Assembly: GCF_019703835.1 (NCBI RefSeq)
Contig: NZ_AP023054.1
Location: 186,001 to 250,000 of the forward strand
DNA length: 64,000 nt
Direction of reading: 5' to 3'
DNA from: Thaumasiovibrio subtropicus
GTDB lineage: Bacteria; Pseudomonadota; Gammaproteobacteria; Enterobacterales; Vibrionaceae
Shown: positions 38,443-48,573 of the stretch, in pieces
How positions within the stretch are numbered: the first letter of the stretch is position 1
How the letters are laid out: every line of letters begins with the position of its first letter
Notes under the pieces: generated by a model
The model's input: the letters and a program-made list of their open reading frames with translations, nothing else
The model's database searches: none
What the model was told of the DNA's origin: nothing
Made by a program: the position numbers and the translations under genes

Positions 38443-40092
38443 ATGAGTACAGCGGTCAGCTTACCAGTCATTGAGCTGGAAAGTCAGATCCACGTTTTAA
38501 ACCGACTGCAGTTTCTTACTCGTTTTAGTTCGAATCTCATCCAGGTTACCGGACCGCAAGGAGCCGGTAAATCCTTTCTTGCTCAGCATTATCTGAGTCA
38601 CTGGGCACAAGACTCTCACCAAGCCTATCTGATCTGCCATACTCAACAGCAGGATGCGCAACACCGTGCGATTTTAATCGATCAATTATTCAAAGGCGCG
38701 GTGTTTAACGAGCAAGATACACTTTCCCAAAGCATTCAACATCTGCTTGGCGATAGCGCGAGTAATATCCTGATCGTTATCGATGATGCCGATTTGCTTA
38801 GTCCAGCGATGATTGGTGATCTTTGGGCGCTTGTGCAAGATGCAAGTCGGCTGAAGCACTTGCAGGTAAATGTACTGCTATTTGCGTTAGAAGGTCGATT
38901 GGATAACTACCTGAGCAAAGTTTCCCATGGACAAGGCTCAACTCCGATTGAAGTTGAGCTTAACCCACTGCAAGACGCTGAGGTGCAACAGTTTGTCGAT
39001 ATACTTATTGCTCACTTACGCTTAGATGCGAATCAACGTCGTGATATTCGTACCCAGCTAGAGGTGACTCCACCCTGGCCTGGCGCATTGGCAGCACTAC
39101 AACATCAAGAGGCAGACGATATGGCCAAGAAAGCCAACCGTACCATTCCTATTTTGGCCGCTATTTTTGTGGTCTTGACCTTGATTGGTGCGGGATTGAT
39201 ATTCTACTTCTTCCCCGCAAGTGGAAGTCGTGAGCCGGAAGTTATCTCCGTCATGGATGAAGATACGGATGTCGACTTTGAAACTGCGATCCAATCACCG
39301 CCGGGTGTGCAAGAAGATCTTCCGTCCATAGAAACGGGGCCATTTGAAGTACCAGCAGGGTTTGAATCTAGTGTATCGGCAGCGGAAAACGTTGCTAACC
39401 TATCCGGTGCGCAAAGCGCAGAGTCACAAAGTGCAGAGATGACAGACTCGCGAGTTACCGATGACGATCGCATGCTACCTCAAGAGGTGATCACCGATGG
39501 ATTGACGGTTGGGCGTCTGGATGAGCGTGAGCGAGTTGTTGTTCCGGGTGAAGTGGTTGACTCTATTATTACCGAACAAGAAGCGGGTGGAGATGGTAGC
39601 GTAGCAATGAGTGAGCAGCCTGAACTCGCCGCAGTAGTTGAAAATATATTGGATAGCAGCGTAAGCGAGGCAGCGCCGATGAACGATACGCCTGTTGTCA
39701 CAACTGAAACAGCGACACCGTCAGCGGAAGTCACGATTCGTGAACCAGAAGATACGGCGACTGTAACTACACCGCCACCAAGTAGCGCATCTAGCCGCCC
39801 TGGTACTGAGCTAAAACAGATTGCCGCTAATCGATATGCGCTGCAACTGGCCGCTGTCCGCAGTCAAGCGGCAGCGCAGCAGTTTATTCAAGAAGTCGAA
39901 ATGGCAGGTCAAGCATCTATATACCAAACCGTACGTAATGGAGGTGATTGGTATATTGTTGTGACTGGCAGTTATCCATCGATTGAAGCGGCACGCCGGG
40001 CTGAGTTTTCCCTGCCCGCAAAAGCCCAAGAAGTACAGCCTTGGGTGAAATCTTATCGTCAAATCCACTTGGAAATTGATAGAGCAAATTAA
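38443..40092 (+). CDS. damX: DamX-like divisome SPOR-domain protein
   Basis: DamX is an inner-membrane protein recruited to the septum through its SPOR domain. The 549-residue protein has an N-terminal ATPase-like segment with a P-loop (VTGPQGAGKSFLAQHYL, about residue 38) and Walker B-like ILIVIDDADLL, a membrane segment (TIPILAAIFVVLTLIGAGLIFYFF, about 233-256), a long acidic low-complexity linker (about 260-455), and a C-terminal SPOR domain (about 460-549; YALQLAAVRSQAAAQQF, DWYIVVTGSYPSIEAARRAE). Eleven bases after aroB; dam follows after 70 bases. Confidence 0.92.
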   Translation: MSTAVSLPVIELESQIHVLNRLQFLTRFSSNLIQVTGPQGAGKSFLAQHYLSHWAQDSHQAYLICHTQQQDAQHRAILIDQLFKGAVFNEQDTLSQSIQHLLGDSASNILIVIDDADLLSPAMIGDLWALVQDASRLKHLQVNVLLFALEGRLDNYLSKVSHGQGSTPIEVELNPLQDAEVQQFVDILIAHLRLDANQRRDIRTQLEVTPPWPGALAALQHQEADDMAKKANRTIPILAAIFVVLTLIGAGLIFYFFPASGSREPEVISVMDEDTDVDFETAIQSPPGVQEDLPSIETGPFEVPAGFESSVSAAENVANLSGAQSAESQSAEMTDSRVTDDDRMLPQEVITDGLTVGRLDERERVVVPGEVVDSIITEQEAGGDGSVAMSEQPELAAVVENILDSSVSEAAPMNDTPVVTTETATPSAEVTIREPEDTATVTTPPPSSASSRPGTELKQIAANRYALQLAAVRSQAAAQQFIQEVEMAGQASIYQTVRNGGDWYIVVTGSYPSIEAARRAEFSLPAKAQEVQPWVKSYRQIHLEIDRAN

Positions 40093-40163
40093 CGCTGAGA
40101 GATGTTGAAAAATAAGGTACAATCCGCCACCTTTCGTGTTTTGTTGGTGGTGGAAGAGCTTAA

Positions 40164-41000
40164 ATGAAGAAGCATCGCGCATTCCTTAAGTGGGCTGGCG
40201 GAAAATATTCGCTGGTAGAGGATATTGAGCGTCATTTGCCGCCATCACGCAAATTAATAGAGCCTTTCGTTGGGGCTGGGTCGGTATTTTTGAATACGGA
40301 CTATGACCAGTACCTTCTTGCGGACATCAATCCTGATTTGATCAACCTTTACAACATCTTAAAGAAAGAGCCGAAGCGCTTTATTGAAGATGCAAAAGGG
40401 ATGTTTGATCAAGCACACAATGTCAAAAGCGTTTATCTGGGGATTCGTGATGAATTCAATCAGACTCAAGATCCTTATGTGCGCTCACTCTATTTCCTTT
40501 ACATGAACCGTCATGGCTTTAATGGTTTGTGTCGCTACAACAAAAAGGGTGGCTTTAATGTGCCGTTTGGCTCGTACAAAAAGCCCTATTTCCCAGAAGC
40601 GGAAATGGAGTTTTTTGCGGAAAAATCAAAGCGCGCCACATTTGTTTGTGAAAGCTATGTCGAGACCTTCAAGAAAGCGCGTAAGGGCAGTGTGATTTAT
40701 TGTGATCCACCGTACGCACCGCTTTCAACCACGGCAAACTTCACGTCTTATGCTGGGAATGGGTTTAGTTTAGATGACCAAGCAACCTTGGCCGATTGTG
40801 CTGAACATGCTGCGCAAAACAAGCAAGTGCCTGTCCTTATTTCGAATCATGATACAGCACTGACGCGACGTCTCTATCATGGCGCATCCTTATCCGTCGT
40901 CAAAGTGAAGCGAACAATTAGTCGCAATGGGAGTGGTCGTAACAAAGTGGATGAGTTGCTGGCACTCTTTCAATCGGCCAAAGATAACGTGAGCCAGTAA
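40164..41000 (+). CDS. dam: DNA adenine methyltransferase (GATC)
   Basis: Dam methylates adenine in GATC, guiding mismatch repair and replication timing; it is essential in some vibrios through chromosome-2 initiation. The 278-residue protein carries the SAM-binding motif FLKWAGGKYSLVEDI (residue 7; FxGxG-like EPFVGAGSVF at about 34) and the catalytic DPPY in VIYCDPPYAPLSTTANFT (about 180), the order of group alpha methylases. The ribosome site GGAAGAGC precedes the ATG. Position after damX is conserved. Confidence 0.97.
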   Translation: MKKHRAFLKWAGGKYSLVEDIERHLPPSRKLIEPFVGAGSVFLNTDYDQYLLADINPDLINLYNILKKEPKRFIEDAKGMFDQAHNVKSVYLGIRDEFNQTQDPYVRSLYFLYMNRHGFNGLCRYNKKGGFNVPFGSYKKPYFPEAEMEFFAEKSKRATFVCESYVETFKKARKGSVIYCDPPYAPLSTTANFTSYAGNGFSLDDQATLADCAEHAAQNKQVPVLISNHDTALTRRLYHGASLSVVKVKRTISRNGSGRNKVDELLALFQSAKDNVSQ

Positions 41001-41010
41001 TCGCATCCGA

Positions 41011-41220
41011 TTAACCACCAACGACTTGCTTTACAATCATCACTAAGCCAAGCACAAAGAATGCAATCATCGCTATCCCTATCAATAGGTAGGGGAGCGG
41101 GCTACGTTGTTTAAAATCTCGTTCTCTGTGCTCTTCAGACTGCACGCCGAATAGCGCCGATAAAACACTCATCAAAATTTCCCAAGTCGAATTGGGTTTG
41201 TGTAGGTTACGACGTGTCAC
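41011..41220 (-). CDS. DUF2970 family small membrane protein
   Basis: Unknown function. I start it at GTG 41220 because AAAGGA stands six bases upstream; a longer frame to 41262 lacks such a site. The 69 residues contain the DUF2970 core WEILMSVLSALFGVQSEEHRERDFKQRSPLPYLL in fragments (SVLSALFGVQSEEHRERDF) followed by one membrane helix (LIGIAMIAFFVLGLVMIVKQVV). It lies between dam and rpe on the opposite strand, 10 bases from the dam stop, so it interrupts the usual dam-rpe transcription. Confidence 0.75.
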   Translation of the reverse strand: MTRRNLHKPNSTWEILMSVLSALFGVQSEEHRERDFKQRSPLPYLLIGIAMIAFFVLGLVMIVKQVVGG

Positions 41221-41290
41221 AGGGTATCCTTTTGGTTGTGATATCGGGTAGAATTGCGCCACTTAATCGACATGCCACAAGAGAACCGAC

Positions 41291-41965
41291 ATGAAAGACT
41301 TCCTGATTGCTCCATCGATCCTATCTGCTGATTTCGCTCGTTTAGGTGAAGACGTTGAAAAAGTCCTCGCTGCTGGTGCAGATGTGGTGCATTTCGACGT
41401 GATGGATAATCACTATGTACCTAACCTAACCTTCGGTGCGCCAATTTGTAAAGCACTTCGCGACTACGGTATTACTGCACCTATCGACGTTCACTTGATG
41501 GTGAAACCCGTTGACCGCATTATTCCTGATTTTGCAAAAGCGGGTGCTAGCATGATCACTTTCCATGTAGAAGCGTCTGAGCATGTTGATCGCACGCTAC
41601 AGCTGATCAAAGAGCACGGTTGTCAGGCGGGTTTGGTCTTTAACCCAGCAACCCCACTTTCTGTTCTAGATTACGTGATGGATAAAGTCGACCTTATCCT
41701 TCTGATGTCTGTTAACCCAGGTTTTGGCGGACAATCATTTATTCCGGGCACCTTAGATAAACTTCGTGAGGTCCGCCGCCGTATAGATGAGTCAGGCCGC
41801 GATATTCGTCTTGAAATCGACGGCGGGGTTAAAGTCGACAACATTCGTGAAATTGCCGAAGCCGGTGCTGACATGTTTGTTGCTGGCTCAGCAATTTTCA
41901 ATCAGCCAGACTACAAAGCCGTTATCGATGAGATGCGCGCTGAACTGGCAAAAGTAAAGGGTTAA
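41291..41965 (+). CDS. rpe: Ribulose-phosphate 3-epimerase
   Basis: Rpe interconverts ribulose 5-phosphate and xylulose 5-phosphate in the pentose phosphate pathway. The 224-residue TIM barrel starts [31 protein letters not shown]. Metal and catalytic residues are in [18 protein letters not shown] (His, Asp) and [11 protein letters not shown], and phosphate binding in [16 protein letters not shown] and [11 protein letters not shown]. Ribosome site AAGAGAAC before ATG. Three bases separate it from gph, one operon with trpS. Confidence 0.98.
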   Translation: MKDFLIAPSILSADFARLGEDVEKVLAAGADVVHFDVMDNHYVPNLTFGAPICKALRDYGITAPIDVHLMVKPVDRIIPDFAKAGASMITFHVEASEHVDRTLQLIKEHGCQAGLVFNPATPLSVLDYVMDKVDLILLMSVNPGFGGQSFIPGTLDKLREVRRRIDESGRDIRLEIDGGVKVDNIREIAEAGADMFVAGSAIFNQPDYKAVIDEMRAELAKVKG

Positions 41966-41968
41966 TAG

Positions 41969-42670
41969 ATGCAGTTTGAAGGGATTCGCCTGATTGCCTT
42001 TGATCTTGATGGTACGCTACTCGATAGCGTGCCTGATCTTGCAGTAGGGCTCGATCGCGCGTTACGCGCGTTTGATATGCCAGGAGCGACTATCGAACAG
42101 GTGAAAACCTGGATCGGTAATGGGGCCGATGTGCTGGTTGCGCGTGGAATGAGTCAATCATTGACGCCAAGTGACGACTTGGACCCCAAGGTACACGCAC
42201 AAGTGCGAGCTCGGTTTGACCAAGAGTATGAAGCGACGGGACATACGGGCAGTGAACTGTATGCGGGTGTGAAGGAGACATTGAGCCAATTGCATGCCGC
42301 GGGGTATACGATGGCGCTCGTCACCAACAAGCCGTCTCAGTTTGTGCCGCATGTTCTGGAGCAGCAAGGTATCAAACACTTTTTCAGTGATATTATTGGT
42401 GGCGATACCTTTCCTGTGAAAAAACCTGATCCAACGGCCCTTAACTGGCTCTTGGATAAGCATCAGCTCTCTGCGAAGGAAATGTTGATGGTGGGTGACT
42501 CTAAAAATGACATTTTGGCCGCAAAAAACGCGGGTTGTCCGGTTGTCGGTCTGACATATGGATACAATCATGGTGAACCAATTGCGCTCAGTGAGCCAAA
42601 TATTGTTCTAGAGCACTTTAGTCAACTGCGTGATACCGTTAAACTAGAGCGCGAGTACAACATGGGCTGA
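41969..42670 (+). CDS. gph: Phosphoglycolate phosphatase
   Basis: Gph removes phosphoglycolate formed in repair of oxidised DNA ends. The 233-residue HAD hydrolase has motif [19 protein letters not shown] (nucleophile Asp about 12), a four-helix cap (about 20-90), motif II in [10 protein letters not shown], motif III Lys in [11 protein letters not shown], and motif [18 protein letters not shown]. It is coupled to rpe (3-base gap) and precedes trpS by 29 bases. Confidence 0.96.
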   Translation: MQFEGIRLIAFDLDGTLLDSVPDLAVGLDRALRAFDMPGATIEQVKTWIGNGADVLVARGMSQSLTPSDDLDPKVHAQVRARFDQEYEATGHTGSELYAGVKETLSQLHAAGYTMALVTNKPSQFVPHVLEQQGIKHFFSDIIGGDTFPVKKPDPTALNWLLDKHQLSAKEMLMVGDSKNDILAAKNAGCPVVGLTYGYNHGEPIALSEPNIVLEHFSQLRDTVKLEREYNMG

Positions 42671-42699
42671 AGCCCGAAAGAGACGAGATAGGAACTTGC

Positions 42700-43707
42700 A
42701 TGACCAAACCCATTGTATTTAGTGGCGTACAGCCTTCTGGTGAATTAAGTATTGGTAACTATTTAGGTGCGTTGCGTCAGTGGGAGCAAATGCAGGATGA
42801 CTATGATTGTCACTACTGTGTTGTTGACCTACACGCCATTACCGTGCGCCAAGATCCCAAGGCGTTGCACGAAGCGACCTTGGATGCACTTGCAACCTGT
42901 TTAGCGGTTGGCGTATCGCCTGAGAAAAGTACACTGTTTGTACAGTCTCATGCGCCTGAACACGCACAGCTAGGTTGGGTGTTGAACTGCTATACACAAG
43001 TCGGTGAGTTAAACCGCATGACGCAGTTTAAAGATAAGTCTGCACGTTACGCTAATGACGTAAACGCGGGTCTATTTGACTACCCTGTATTGATGGCGGC
43101 CGATATTCTTCTCTATGGCACCCACCAAGTTCCGGTAGGCAATGACCAAAAACAGCACTTGGAACTTGCCCGAGATATCGCGACGCGTTTTAACAACATC
43201 TACGGCGATACCTTTGTGGTGCCAGAACCGTATATTCCAACCGCGAATGCACGCGTAATGAGCCTGCAAGACGCGACGAAGAAAATGTCGAAGTCTGATG
43301 ATAACCGTAAGAACGTGATTACTTTGCTCGAAGATCCGAAATCGATCATCAAGAAGATCAACAAGGCACAAACCGATACCGATACTCCGCCTCGTATCGC
43401 TTACGATGTTGAAAACAAAGCGGGTATTGCGAACTTGATGGGACTATATTCAGCCGCCACTGGGCTAAGCTTTGCTGATATTGAAGCCAAGTATGCCGGG
43501 GTTGAGATGTATGGTCCGTTCAAGAAAGATCTTGGCGAAGCTTTAGTCGCCATGTTGGAACCTGTACAGTCTGAATACAAGCGTATTCGTGCTGACCGTG
43601 CTTACATGGATGCAGTGATGCGTACCGGGGCGGAAAAAGCGTCTGCTCGTGCTAGTCAGATCCTCGAAAAAGTCTACGCAGCGGTTGGTTTTGTGGGACG
43701 CCCATAG
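42700..43707 (+). CDS. trpS: Tryptophanyl-tRNA synthetase
   Basis: TrpS charges tRNA-Trp. The 335-residue class I synthetase begins [32 protein letters not shown] corresponds to the HIGH motif and [13 protein letters not shown] (about 195) to KMSKS. Other family signatures are [21 protein letters not shown] and the C-terminal [23 protein letters not shown]. It is last of the rpe-gph-trpS unit, and its terminator has been duplicated by the adjacent insertion element. Confidence 0.98.
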   Translation: MTKPIVFSGVQPSGELSIGNYLGALRQWEQMQDDYDCHYCVVDLHAITVRQDPKALHEATLDALATCLAVGVSPEKSTLFVQSHAPEHAQLGWVLNCYTQVGELNRMTQFKDKSARYANDVNAGLFDYPVLMAADILLYGTHQVPVGNDQKQHLELARDIATRFNNIYGDTFVVPEPYIPTANARVMSLQDATKKMSKSDDNRKNVITLLEDPKSIIKKINKAQTDTDTPPRIAYDVENKAGIANLMGLYSAATGLSFADIEAKYAGVEMYGPFKKDLGEALVAMLEPVQSEYKRIRADRAYMDAVMRTGAEKASARASQILEKVYAAVGFVGRP

Positions 43708-43733
43708 TGGCCATCGATTGCGGTTAAAACAGA

Positions 43734-43754
43734 AAGCCACGCAGTGCGTGGCTT
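43734..43754 (+). repeat. Left 21-bp direct repeat of the IS1182-like element (trpS terminator stem copy)
   Basis: A near-perfect palindrome, AAGCCACGCA, G, TGCGTGGCTT, identical to 45345-45365. It abuts the element end at 43755. It is the stem of the original trpS terminator; this left copy has lost its T tract. Confidence 0.9.
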
Positions 43755-43767
43755 CAGATTGATGACG

Positions 43768-43797
43768 AACCCCGCTTTTTAAGCGGGGTTCTTTTTT
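43768..43797 (+). terminator. Terminator hairpin just inside the left end of the IS1182-like element
   Basis: AACCCCGCTT pairs with AAGCGGGGTT around TTT and is followed by CTTTTTT. In its present position it can terminate trpS transcripts in place of the displaced native T tract. Confidence 0.82.
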
Positions 43798-43833
43798 GGA
43801 AGCGACCGTAGGTCGCGATCGCGATATTTTTTG

Positions 43834-45268
43834 CTATGTCGTGCGCAGAAGTTTCCGTTCATTACATAGGCATACAGAAGCAAGTATTTGCCTCATTTCT
43901 GCCATGTTTAAGCCTATTTTTCGGAGATAGTTCATCACCAGCGCTATCTTCTTGATGTTTTGGGCTGCCGCTGCCAACCAACATTGCATTTGCACATTGG
44001 CTAGACCGCGGAAGCGAGCATAACGATGACCGTGATGTTGCTTAGCGTCTGCAAAGCTACGTTCTACTGTTTCACTTCGACGTCTATAAGTCTTCTTGCC
44101 GTAGGAAGAGAGCCGCATTTGGTTTGCCCTCTCTACTGCGTCACTATAGATATGCCGTGTAATCACTTTCTTCATATTTCTGCTTTGAGTACAGTCATCC
44201 CTCATTGGACAGAACGCACATTCTTTGGGGCTGAGTGGTATTCTCGATACGCATCGCGTGAGGTCGTTTTATAAAGCAACTCCTGACCATTCGGACATTG
44301 GTAGCTGTCTCTTTGCGCATCGTAAGTAAAGTGTTTCTTTTTGAACGTATTTTTCGTTCTAGATGGACGTCGATAACCGAACACGCCAAGAATAGCTCGA
44401 CGTTCAAGTGACTCCGCCACTGGAGCAGTAAAGTAGCCCGCATCCAGTCCAACAGCTATCGGGTTCAATTGGAATGTGGCAAGCGTGTAATCTAAGCGTT
44501 GAACGTAAGGCTGTGAGTCATTGATGTTACCCGCGGTGGTGTAGGTATCGAGAATAATTCCGTGTTGACCATCAACGGTTCGATGGTCGAGATAAAAGAA
44601 GCCTTGAGGCTTATTATCACGAGTCATGAAGCCACTCTCTGGGTCAGTGGTGCTGGTTTTAGTATTCTTTGTTTTTGGCTCTGACTCCCGAGCCTTAAGT
44701 GGCTTCTTACCTGCTTTTTCTCGGTCTAAAGCGACGTCTTCATCCAGCATATCAAGATAGGTACTGGCACGAACCGCCGTGACTTTATTGGTGTGTTTAT
44801 TCTTGTTGGCGTTCGCTTTGAGATGAGTACTGTCCGTAAAGAGCTCTTGACCCGCGACCAAGCCTTTCGACATGGCTTGCTCTACGATATTGATAAAAAT
44901 ACGTTCGAATACATCCGTGCCATTAAAGCGACGAATGCGGTTCTGGCTGAGAGTAGAAGCGTGAATGACTTTCTCTGTTAATGACATCCGCAAGAACCAA
45001 CGGTAAGCGACATTCACTTCAATCTCTTTGACGAGCTGACGCTCACTTTTATGCCAAAGATGTAGCCAAGTAAGATGATTTTGAAGAGGCGGACAGGGTC
45101 AACAGGTGGGCGTCCATTATCTTTACAGTAAAGATGAGCGACTTCATCTCGAATGAATTCGAAGTCGATAGCATTATCGATTTTACGCACTAAATGGTTT
45201 TTAGGAACTAACTGTTCCATCGTCACCATTTCCAGTTCGTATTGTTGCGGAGTAGGCTCTTGAAGCAT
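43834..45268 (-). pseudogene. IS1182-family transposase, disrupted by two frameshifts
   Basis: Three consecutive frames form one protein of about 478 residues. Part 1 (from ATG 45268) is MLQEPTPQQYELEMVTMEQLVPKNHL to GYIFGIK, the N-terminal domain. Part 2 (to about 44226) holds the DDE core with ELFTDSTHLKANANK and VGLDAGYFTAPVAE. Part 3 (to 43834) begins ECAFCPMRDDCTQS and contains RRRSETVERSFADAKQHHG with the catalytic Glu. Break 1 is at the A4 run at 45047-45050 and break 2 at the A3 run at 44224-44226; in each case one missing A (or a -1 ribosomal shift) restores the family sequence. Confidence 0.87.
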
Positions 45269-45304
45269 AACGGAGTGTCCATATTTCGATACCCCTATTA
45301 GATC

Positions 45305-45332
45305 AAAGGTCTAGCTCGAAAGCTAGACCTTT
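45305..45332. repeat. Perfect 12-bp palindrome inside the right end of the IS1182-like element
   Basis: AAAGGTCTAGCT and AGCTAGACCTTT flank CGAA. It lies between the right inverted repeat and the transposase start, where it could block read-in transcription or translation. Confidence 0.75.
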
Positions 45333-45344
45333 GTCAGCAGTCTG

Positions 45345-45370
45345 AAGCCACGCAGTGCGTGGCTTTTTTT
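45345..45370 (+). terminator. Right 21-bp direct repeat with the original trpS T tract
   Basis: The second copy of the palindromic repeat (45345-45365) is followed by a run of T residues, recreating a complete terminator. Before the insertion this ended trpS; now it follows the element and overlaps the end of the convergent AraC-type gene. Confidence 0.85.
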
Positions 45371-46275
45371 TATTCCTTCAATGCCGTACAAAAGCTGACA
45401 TCTGCCGTATAGGTGTCAGGATCAAAGTGGTGGTAATACTCAAAGCAAGGACGGTCATCCATCTCTAACTTAGCTTCAACAATATCCGCGATCAGCGCTT
45501 CCCAATACTCGCCATACTGAGCTTTTTCTGTGACTTGTTGTCGAGTAAATGCATATTTCCCGCCAGGTAGTGTTTTGATTTCGACACCTGAAGAAGCGGA
45601 AGTACCTTCAGGAACCGGGGTACAGATATCAGTGCGACAGTGATCGGGTGCGGTAATTTCTGGATTGTCGTGGTAGATGAAAATAGCAGGCTGCAACGGC
45701 AGCTGATTCATCTCTACCCATTGATAGAGTTGGCCGCAGGCTTGCTCATAGTTTTTGCCATAGGGGCCTGTGACGCGTACAAAGGCAACGTGCATTTTTT
45801 CAAATTGTTGGATTTCCATATTGATTCTCCTCTGTGGTGGTTGAGAATCAGTATGAATGAGCGACCAAGTTGGCGCGTGTTCATCCTTGCTATATAGGTG
45901 TCCAAACTTGCTATTTTTACCGAGTAGTTGATAGAACGCGGCGAGATCAGCGCAGCCGCGCATTTCACTTGGCGTCACACCAAAGTGTTTATTGAATGCC
46001 TTCGAGAAACTTTGCGAGCTTGAAAAGCCGAGTGTGAGTGCCACATCGGTGACTGAGCGTTTGTGGTAAAGCAGCCAAGCGACGGCTTGCTCCATTTTTA
46101 AGCGACGTAAGTAAGCTGCGAAGGGTTCACCAGTGACGAGTTTAAACACGCGATGAAAATGGTAGGGAGAGATATTGGCCATTGCCGCGGTGTCTTCGAG
46201 TTGCAGTGGCTCATTGAAGTGAGTTTCCAAATAACGGATAACCGGTAAGAGCTTTTGATGATAATCCGTTGTCAT
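45370..46275 (-). CDS. AraC-family regulator with GyrI-like effector domain
   Basis: A 301-residue transcription factor of the Rob/RobA-like layout: two AraC helix-turn-helix motifs (about residues 8-105; MANISPYHFHRVFKLVTGEPFAAYLRRLKMEQAVAWLL and ALTLGFSSSQSFSKAFNKHFGVTPSEM in pieces) then a GyrI-like small-molecule-binding domain (about 150-301; MHVAFVRVTGPYG, GGKYAFTRQQV, ADVSFCTAL). Its target is unknown; related proteins sense cationic drugs or lipophilic compounds. The ATG at 46275 has AGGGGG upstream; an ATG at 46299 also has a good AAGGA site. Single gene. Confidence 0.85.
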   Translation of the reverse strand: MTTDYHQKLLPVIRYLETHFNEPLQLEDTAAMANISPYHFHRVFKLVTGEPFAAYLRRLKMEQAVAWLLYHKRSVTDVALTLGFSSSQSFSKAFNKHFGVTPSEMRGCADLAAFYQLLGKNSKFGHLYSKDEHAPTWSLIHTDSQPPQRRINMEIQQFEKMHVAFVRVTGPYGKNYEQACGQLYQWVEMNQLPLQPAIFIYHDNPEITAPDHCRTDICTPVPEGTSASSGVEIKTLPGGKYAFTRQQVTEKAQYGEYWEALIADIVEAKLEMDDRPCFEYYHHFDPDTYTADVSFCTALKE

Positions 46276-46375
46276 TTTTCCCCCTAATACAGTACTCATC
46301 GGATCCTTTCTTGCCTTTTGAGTCAGAGTGGGCAAAATAGGCGCTTCTCAAAAACGTGCTAGCATTGTGGTGTAT

Positions 46376-46948
46376 ATGCTTCTGATTATCGATAACTATG
46401 ACTCGTTCACCTATAACTTGTATCAATATTTTTGTGAGTTGGGGATAGAAGTCAAAGTCGTGCGTAACGACGACGTCGATATCGCTGCGATAGAAGCGTT
46501 GTCACCGACTCATTTGGTCATCTCGCCGGGGCCTTGTACGCCAAATGAAGCGGGGATTTCTCTGCAAGCAATTCGACACTTTGCGGGCAAGCTACCTATT
46601 CTTGGGGTTTGTCTCGGTCACCAATCTATCGCTCAGGTCTATGGTGGGGAAGTCGTTCGTGCCGATCAGCCGATGCATGGCAAAACAAGCCTTATCCGCC
46701 ACAACGAACACGGCTTGTTTGCTGGTTTAAACAATCCACTGCAAGTGACGCGTTATCACTCTTTGGTTGTCACTCAACTACCGGATTGCTTTGAAGTCAC
46801 AGCATGGTGCCCAACAGCGAAAGGGGATGGGAAGATCATCATGGGCTTTCATCATAAACAGTTGCCTCTTCACGGTGTCCAGTTTCATCCGGAAAGTATA
46901 TTGACAGAGCAAGGGCACGAGCTGTTAGCGAACTTTCTGCGAGACTAA
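46376..46948 (+). CDS. pabA: Aminodeoxychorismate synthase glutaminase component
   Basis: PabA supplies ammonia from glutamine to PabB for p-aminobenzoate, the folate precursor. The ATG at 46376 ([23 protein letters not shown]) is the family start, giving 190 residues. Class I amidotransferase motifs: oxyanion region [11 protein letters not shown] (about 50), nucleophile Cys in [16 protein letters not shown] (about 79), and the His-Glu pair in [14 protein letters not shown] (about 168). TrpG is the close paralogue; the pabA-astC neighbourhood supports PabA. No strong ribosome site. No terminator before the next gene. Confidence 0.93.
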   Translation: MLLIIDNYDSFTYNLYQYFCELGIEVKVVRNDDVDIAAIEALSPTHLVISPGPCTPNEAGISLQAIRHFAGKLPILGVCLGHQSIAQVYGGEVVRADQPMHGKTSLIRHNEHGLFAGLNNPLQVTRYHSLVVTQLPDCFEVTAWCPTAKGDGKIIMGFHHKQLPLHGVQFHPESILTEQGHELLANFLRD

Positions 46949-47239
46949 TTTCGATCTTCATCACTAATCGCAACATTTCTTCGCTGCTGATTGACTTAAC
47001 ACAGTGGCGAAAATTTATTCACTGCTATTCCGTATCCTTTCTGTTGTCATTTCCTCTCTGGAAAGAGTCTATTGCGTCTCAATGTCTTAATAAATGCCAA
47101 TAAAAACTGCATAACTATGTCTTACTCTGCCATCGCTATGGTATGAATAGAAGAAAGAACAGCAGATTCTGCTATTGAATTGGTTAATAAATTGTTAATA
47201 CTGTCAGGAAGTCGCTGCACAGTGGAAGGAGTGAGTAAT

Positions 47240-48448
47240 ATGGAACAGACAATGAGTCGATCCCTATTTGATGAGGTGATGGTGCCTTGTTATGCCCCAA
47301 TGGAAATGATCCCTGTGCGCGGAGAAGGGGCAAGCGTTTGGGATCAGCAAGGGAAGCATTACATCGACTTTGCGGGGGGGATCGCCGTAAGTTGTTTAGG
47401 CCACGCTCATCCAGCCATGGTCAATGCGCTCACCGAGCAAGCCAATAAGCTTTGGCACCTCAGCAATGTCATGACGAATGAACCGGCGTTGGCGCTCGCA
47501 AAGCGACTGACAGAGATCAGTTTCGCCGAAAAGGTGTTTTTCGCCAATTCTGGGGCCGAAGCGAATGAAGCGGCATTGAAATTGGCCCGTCGCATTGCCT
47601 TTGAAAAACATGGTGCGGAAAAATCGGAAATTATCGCCTTTAGCCAAGGATTCCATGGTCGCACATTCTTTACCGTCACGGTGGGTGGTCAAGCGGCATA
47701 TTCAGATGGCTTTGGCCCCAAGCCTCAAGATGTCACCCATTTGGATTACAACGACCTTGCCGCACTTGAAGCGCATATTTCTGATAAAACATGTGCCGTT
47801 ATGATGGAACCGCTGCAAGGTGAAGGTGGCATCATTACGCCGAGCGATGCGTTTGTTCAAGGTGTTCGCGCACTGTGTGATAAGCACGATGCATTGCTTA
47901 TTTTTGATGAAGTACAGACAGGTAACGGCCGTACTGGGCATTTTTATGCATACCAAGGCCAAGGTGTGACGCCGGATATTCTCACCACAGCAAAATCACT
48001 TGGGGGTGGCTTTCCTATTGGTGCGATGTTAACAACATCAGCGTTAGCCGCACACATGAAAGTGGGCACGCATGGTTCAACCTACGGGGGGAACCCATTA
48101 GCTTGTGCCGTCGCGAATGCAGTGATTGATGTTGTGAGCACGGATGAAGTGTTGGCGGGCGTCAAAGTCCGTGAAACTTGGTTCAGAGAAGGTCTCGGCA
48201 AGATCAACGAGAAATACCAGCTATTTAGCGAGATTCGTGGTCAAGGTTTGCTTCTTGGCGGGGCGTTGAATGATGCTTGGCAGGGGCGTGCAAGAGACAT
48301 TCTTATCGCGGCAGGTCAGGAAGGGCTTCTTGTCTTGGTCGCAGGACCAAACGTTGTTCGATTCACACCTTCACTTGTTATCTCACAGCAAGAAGTGGAA
48401 CAAGGTCTTGAAAGACTGGAAAGAGCAATTGCCAGCTTAGCAGTATAA
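47240..48448 (+). CDS. astC: Succinylornithine / acetylornithine aminotransferase
   Basis: A class III PLP aminotransferase of 402 residues; the cofactor Lys is in [18 protein letters not shown] (about 252) and glycine-rich [17 protein letters not shown] (about 105). AstC acts on succinylornithine in arginine catabolism; the same enzyme commonly serves as ArgD in arginine biosynthesis. The next genes astA and astD point to the catabolic unit, and in vibrios this gene is the sole close homologue in the region. Start ATG 47240 ([16 protein letters not shown]) has AAGGAG eight bases upstream. The upstream 290 bases hold no gene. Confidence 0.92.
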   Translation: MEQTMSRSLFDEVMVPCYAPMEMIPVRGEGASVWDQQGKHYIDFAGGIAVSCLGHAHPAMVNALTEQANKLWHLSNVMTNEPALALAKRLTEISFAEKVFFANSGAEANEAALKLARRIAFEKHGAEKSEIIAFSQGFHGRTFFTVTVGGQAAYSDGFGPKPQDVTHLDYNDLAALEAHISDKTCAVMMEPLQGEGGIITPSDAFVQGVRALCDKHDALLIFDEVQTGNGRTGHFYAYQGQGVTPDILTTAKSLGGGFPIGAMLTTSALAAHMKVGTHGSTYGGNPLACAVANAVIDVVSTDEVLAGVKVRETWFREGLGKINEKYQLFSEIRGQGLLLGGALNDAWQGRARDILIAAGQEGLLVLVAGPNVVRFTPSLVISQQEVEQGLERLERAIASLAV

Positions 48449-48460
48449 ATCTCCTTAACT

Positions 48461-48483
48461 AGCGCCCCAGCTTTGTGGGCGCT
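48461..48483 (+). other. Hairpin between astC and astA
   Basis: AGCGCCC pairs with GGGCGCT around nine bases, 12 bases after the astC stop. No T run follows, so it is probably an RNA stability element within the operon. Confidence 0.4.
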
Positions 48484-48573
48484 GGCTACACTAAAGGGAC
48501 CTAAGCCATCTTTTCATTGGCTCTGTGAGGTCGCTTGGGTATCGCACCGCTGGCGTACAGGAGGAAGGATTGC

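Larger units (their letters stand above)
43755..45344 (-). mobile_element. IS1182-like insertion sequence, 1590 bp, frameshifted transposase
   Basis: Ends are imperfect inverted repeats: CAGATTGATGACGAA at 43755-43769 and, read inward from the right, CAGACTGCTGACAAA (45330-45344), 12 of 15 matching. A 21-bp direct repeat flanks the element. Size and transposase (N-terminal DUF772-like domain, DDE domain, C-terminal DDE portion with a Cys motif) fit the IS1182 family. Strong palindromes lie just inside both ends (43768-43790 and 45305-45332). The transposase is split by two frame breaks. Confidence 0.88.

Noticed and set aside
46949..47239. Possible ARG box upstream of astC (TGCATAACTATG)
   Set aside because: Only a partial match with one half missing, so no ArgR site is called. 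No gene or terminator was seen in this stretch either.
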